Below are positions 60,490 through 64,000 of a DNA stretch of 64,000 bases, piece after piece. The stretch's first letter is position 1. Each line of letters opens with the position of its first letter. Made by a program: the position numbers and the translations under genes. The DNA is taken from positions 62,001 through 126,000 of the forward strand of contig CBFFRP010000377.1 in NCBI GenBank assembly GCA_965644295.1, read 5' to 3'. Source of the DNA: Paraphysomonas bandaiensis. Taxonomy: Eukaryota; Chrysophyceae. The notes under the pieces were generated by a model. It worked only from the letters and a program-made list of their open reading frames with translations. It was not told where the DNA came from and ran no database searches.

Positions 60490-63400
60490 TTATTTCAGAT
60501 CAGGCATGCACGTTAGGAACGCCGTCGTCTTTGTCATCGGATCATCTCTCAGAGTTACATTCGGAGGTAGTGTAGGTGGATGGTGATGGGCAGACATACT
60601 ACATATATGTTACACACAACAACAACTTCATTCATTCACTTACCGTTCGCTAGCTGCTTGCTGAGCCTTGAATTTGGCCATGTTAGCCAGTCCACTCTCA
60701 TCAGTTTCACCTTGAGCTCCCTATGAAACAGAACATTTATATTTATCCCGACCCCGGTATGCACACACAGTACCATTTTCTCGGCCAACTTCTTGCTCCT
60801 CGCTTCTTCTTTTTCCTTGCGCGCAGCTTCGGCGGAGATTCGAGTGCTCAGACGCTTAACAGCATGTCTATTGAGAATGTCATCTTCTGATATAGACTTA
60901 GCTGCTGCAGCTCCTGGTTTGTCGTCCTTGGTAGCAGAGTTAAGCATCTACATATTATATTAATCACCGTGGTGCAATATTCTAATAATTCAAACCTGGG
61001 GGGTAGTGGTTGTAGTATGAGGAAGGCCTGGGGTTGTTGGCTCCGATTGAAATGAAGAATCATCAGTATCAGCGAGACTAATGTCATCTGCTGAAACCAT
61101 GAGCACACTTCTTAAGCAACGTTGCTTTACAGAATGTACCTTTGCTGAATCCAAAAGCGCCCGATGAAGGAAACTGAAAGGAGTCATGATCTTCAGAATC
61201 TCTCTTTGTCCGCCGTGACCTGTTGAAAGGGATTAGCATAGAACAAGACGCAATATAATATAGTACCTCACGCGAACATTGTTTGTCATCGATGGGGCCT
61301 CAGTTGCGACCTCAGATTCTATTGCACAGTGATGAGAACATGACATAATAGCAGCACATCATATCAACATACCGCCATCAAAACCTTGTCCAAAGTTATC
61401 GAATGAACTGCTCTGGTCCAAAGTTCCAGTACCAATCTTGGTTGGCGATGGGTCTCCACCCCCAATTATCTCCAACATTTTAGAGAGAACTTGCTCGGCA
61501 GTACCAAGAGCATCCATGGTCTCTGCCCATGTGTCCGTTTCCTCATTTCCCACCGCGGCGCTCGTAAGCTCAAATACACCAGCGTCTACAAGCGACACAT
61601 ATGGCTGCACACGCTGCAGTAAACCGTGTGCACCCTGGCGAAGAGCCACCAAAACAGCGTGTAGTCGGTCTGAGCCCGCCTTTGTTATCTGCAAGTGGAC
61701 AACGGATGATCAAAAAAAGGGACAAACTGACTGCAACGAACCTTGTACTCGTGTCGTGCAGCTTGAATTTTCTCTTCCACAGTCACAGTCGTGTCTCTGC
61801 GTATGGTTAAATAAAAATGTGCGATGTTCTGTCTGACTTTACCTATTGCTTTCGCTTTCCCCAACACCAGAGCTCTTTCGTTCTTGGAAAGCCTGCAACG
61901 CCGGTCAGACAACATGCAATACCATGGACGGCATGTACCTGCTCGGCTTTAATATTGAGCTTCTTCGCTTCAGCAAGCCGCATCTCCACCTCGCTGACCT
62001 CTTTCTCAAGATTCTTCTTGTTCGTTCTTTGTGCAGAGAACTTGTCTACCATGTCATCAAGAGAACTCATACCAGTGATCTGGGATATGAGTTAATTTTC
62101 AGAAAATACAAGTCTCGTTTCGAAAACACCTGCTTAATTTTGGTGAAAGCATCGTCCATTAAGGACACCTTTCGTTGACTCTCTTCATTCGCCTTTTGCA
62201 GTCGCTTCGTTTTCTCTTCCTTTTCTTTTAGCTGAAGTATGGATTAAACTTTCAAGCCTTCGCGCATATATAAACCAACCTGTGTTCGCAACAGAAGCTC
62301 TTCTTCCTTCGTGAGATCGCCACGAAGCTCCGTAGCAAGAGCCATTTTGACAACAGCCCTTTCCTTCATCCAACGCTTAAGCCTGCACCAGAGAGAGGAC
62401 AGGTCACAGGGCTGCAAAAAGCAGGATAATAGTCATATGTACAAACCTATGAGCGTTTCGTAGCTCCGCCTTACGAACAGCAAGAGTTCTATTTCTCTCG
62501 TGCCGGAGAATCCGTACCCGCTCAGCGCATTCCTCATATACAAGCTCAGCCCTGGCAAGACCAGAGTCAAGTCCCCTTCGCATTAGGCGGCACTACAGGG
62601 AGAAAAACTCAGGTACTGTAATAGTCATAATTCAACTTTGTACCTCCTCCCATTCCTTTTTCACTGCGCGGTACGTATCTTCCATACCATTCATGTGTGC
62701 GTCAAACTTGATCTGAAACATATGTTACTACTACTGACACATACCGACACAAAAACCTACTTGGTTACGCTTCAAACGAGCGAGCATATGTTCCAACTGA
62801 CGGCGGTAGTGTTGAGATCGTAAAATATCATTCTCAACTTCCTCAATTTCCTAAATTGCCAGTACAAGTAAGAATACAATGTCATAAAACATACTCAAAA
62901 GAAAAAAATACTCACCACTTTTAATGCATCGATTCTGCGTGCCTCGTGGGTGTCTCTCGTTTTCATTTTATCCATACCGTCATGCTCTAGCTTTAAAGTG
63001 TCAAGTTCATCTAATTTTGATTTAAGTTCTGATGCTTTTCTATCGCACAGCACCCGAAGATCGTTATAACGTCGAGCGGCATTATTTACCCCATCTTCAA
63101 CAATAGATAGTTGCTGCCGCACATCGGCGTCGTCGATCGCAATCTGTAACCACAATATTAAAACTGTCAGATAAATTACGAAGCCAGCAACCGTTTTTAA
63201 ATTCCCAGTAATGTCATGAAATAGAGCAGGTGATAAAGATACAGACGCTGGAGCAACTTTTCTCACTGCTTCGATCAAGTCTCTCTTGTGCTGAATGGTT
63301 TTCACCTTCGAAATCATCTGGTTGCCTTTGGTGGATAGATTTGCATCTATAATAGACAGACATATCGCACGTCATCACACAGCATAACATGGAGCTCATG

Positions 63401-63530
63401 AGCGACTATCGTTACCTTCTAGAGGGGCGAGCTTCTTCGGCTTCTTTGTTGCTTTCTTTTTCGTGTGCAATTTGCCTGTTGGTAGACCGGCATTGCTCGA
63501 TGATGCCCCTGATGATACGGAATCATCCAT
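60490..63530 (-). CDS. Coiled-coil outer dynein arm docking complex protein (CCDC63/114/151 family)
   Basis: Many short exons, start ATG at 63528-63530 (MDDSVSSGASSS, then a Lys-rich stretch) and a probable stop near 60490. Exons encode long heptad helices: QHKRDLIEAVRK, DDADVRQQLSIVEDGVNNAA (about 63060-63140), MNGMEDTYRAVKKEWEE (about 62650-62695), LRHERNRTLAVRKAELRNAH (about 62455-62520), and then the diagnostic ITGMSSLDDMVDKFSAQRTN (about 62010-62080), which resembles the TGV/TGI-S-D-I-x-E-V-V-x-x-F block of outer-arm docking proteins. A later helical domain (61380-61690) and a Ser/Pro-rich tail follow. These proteins anchor outer dynein arms on axonemal doublets, so the organism should have motile flagella. 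The subfamily is not resolved, and the intron near 63140-63250 and the last exon are uncertain. Confidence 0.75.
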
Positions 63531-64000
63531 ATCTCCTCACCTTATCTACACGGCTGATATAATGGGAGGGAGGGTGTTGATAACTATTCAATCCTGTTGA
63601 GTAGACGATCACTATGGCTCATTACAAATGCATCCCAGTACAGGCAGATCTGTGTACCGGGCCCCTGTAATAACAATGAAGCTGAGCGATGTAACTAACA
63701 CTCAGCTCAGTCGTGTGCGTGCTGTGCGGTATACATATAGACAGCGCCATCTACGTACAGGACCTACACATACACATACATACATACACATACATACATA
63801 CACATTCATACACACCCCAACATGAAACTGCTGTAGTGCGTGCTGCTCGTGATGTCTTAATACATGCTGCTGTACTCGCGGAATACATACAACGCAGTCC
63901 GTATACCGTATACCGGTATACAGGCAGCTGCTGTGGATACATACATACATGTACCCACATAGCAGCAGCAGACACGCATGTCATCATGGAGCACACAGAG
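63531..64000. promoter_or_regulatory. Upstream region of the docking-protein gene, CATACA-rich
   Basis: Contains (CATACA)n-type microsatellite at about 63771-63815 and GTATAC words at about 63895-63925, like the other divergent promoter regions in the window. A plus-strand partner gene may begin beyond the right edge. Confidence 0.45.

Overview
This window is nuclear DNA from a unicellular eukaryote that almost certainly has a flagellum. The evidence is compact genes with many very short GT-AG introns (mostly 42-60 bp), mitochondrial presequences, an m-AAA protease, prohibitin, a katanin-family AAA ATPase, an SMC ATPase, an equilibrative nucleoside transporter, a Copia LTR retrotransposon, and a coiled-coil protein of the outer-dynein-arm docking type. 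The lineage cannot be fixed from the sequence alone, and nothing looks prokaryotic. Exon models were built by hand from splice consensus. For ten multi-exon genes (m-AAA protease, TPR protein, katanin-like, ankyrin/WW, TrhO-methyltransferase, SMC, Dgk1-like, DEAD-box, isomerase, prohibitin) the summed exon lengths divide exactly by three, which supports the models.

Layout: an EF-hand/LRR protein (1-5189, +); a 3 kb gap with a dispersed repeat split around a broken NTPase gene fragment (5.9-7.9 kb); m-AAA protease (-) head to head with a tail-anchored TPR protein (+); a second repeat copy; jelly-roll-like/katanin ATPase (-) head to head with long-chain alcohol oxidase (+); ankyrin/WW protein (-) head to head with a GT25-like glycosyltransferase (+); a 2.1 kb near-perfect inverted duplication carrying two divergent glutathione transferase genes; a rhodanese-hydroxylase/O-methyltransferase fusion (-) head to head with an SMC-like ATPase (+); a Dgk1-like lipid kinase (-) head to head with an ENT transporter (+); valyl-tRNA synthetase (-); DEAD-box helicase (-) head to head with enoyl-CoA isomerase (+); prohibitin (-) head to head with a secreted-type methyltransferase (+); an 8 kb repeat zone (52.2-60.3 kb) made of repeat fragments and a terminal-inverted-repeat DNA element into which an intact Copia element has inserted; and a dynein-docking coiled-coil gene (-).

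Two features stand out. First, 27807-30285 reads as one gene joining a ubiquitin-like or PB1-like N-terminus, a TrhO-type rhodanese tRNA uridine hydroxylase and a TrmR/YrrM-type O-methyltransferase. That is a candidate single-chain 5-methoxyuridine (mo5U34) synthase in a eukaryote. Second, gene order is strikingly regular. Nearly every gene belongs to a divergent pair separated by about 330-580 bp of GTAC-rich DNA, and every mobile element or repeat lies in a convergent (3'-3') gap.

Functionally the genes are mostly housekeeping: mitochondrial protein quality control (m-AAA protease, prohibitin), translation and tRNA (valyl-tRNA synthetase, TrhO-methyltransferase, DEAD-box helicase), lipid metabolism (alcohol oxidase, enoyl-CoA isomerase, Dgk1-like), chromosomes and cytoskeleton (SMC, katanin-like, docking protein). 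They do not form one pathway.
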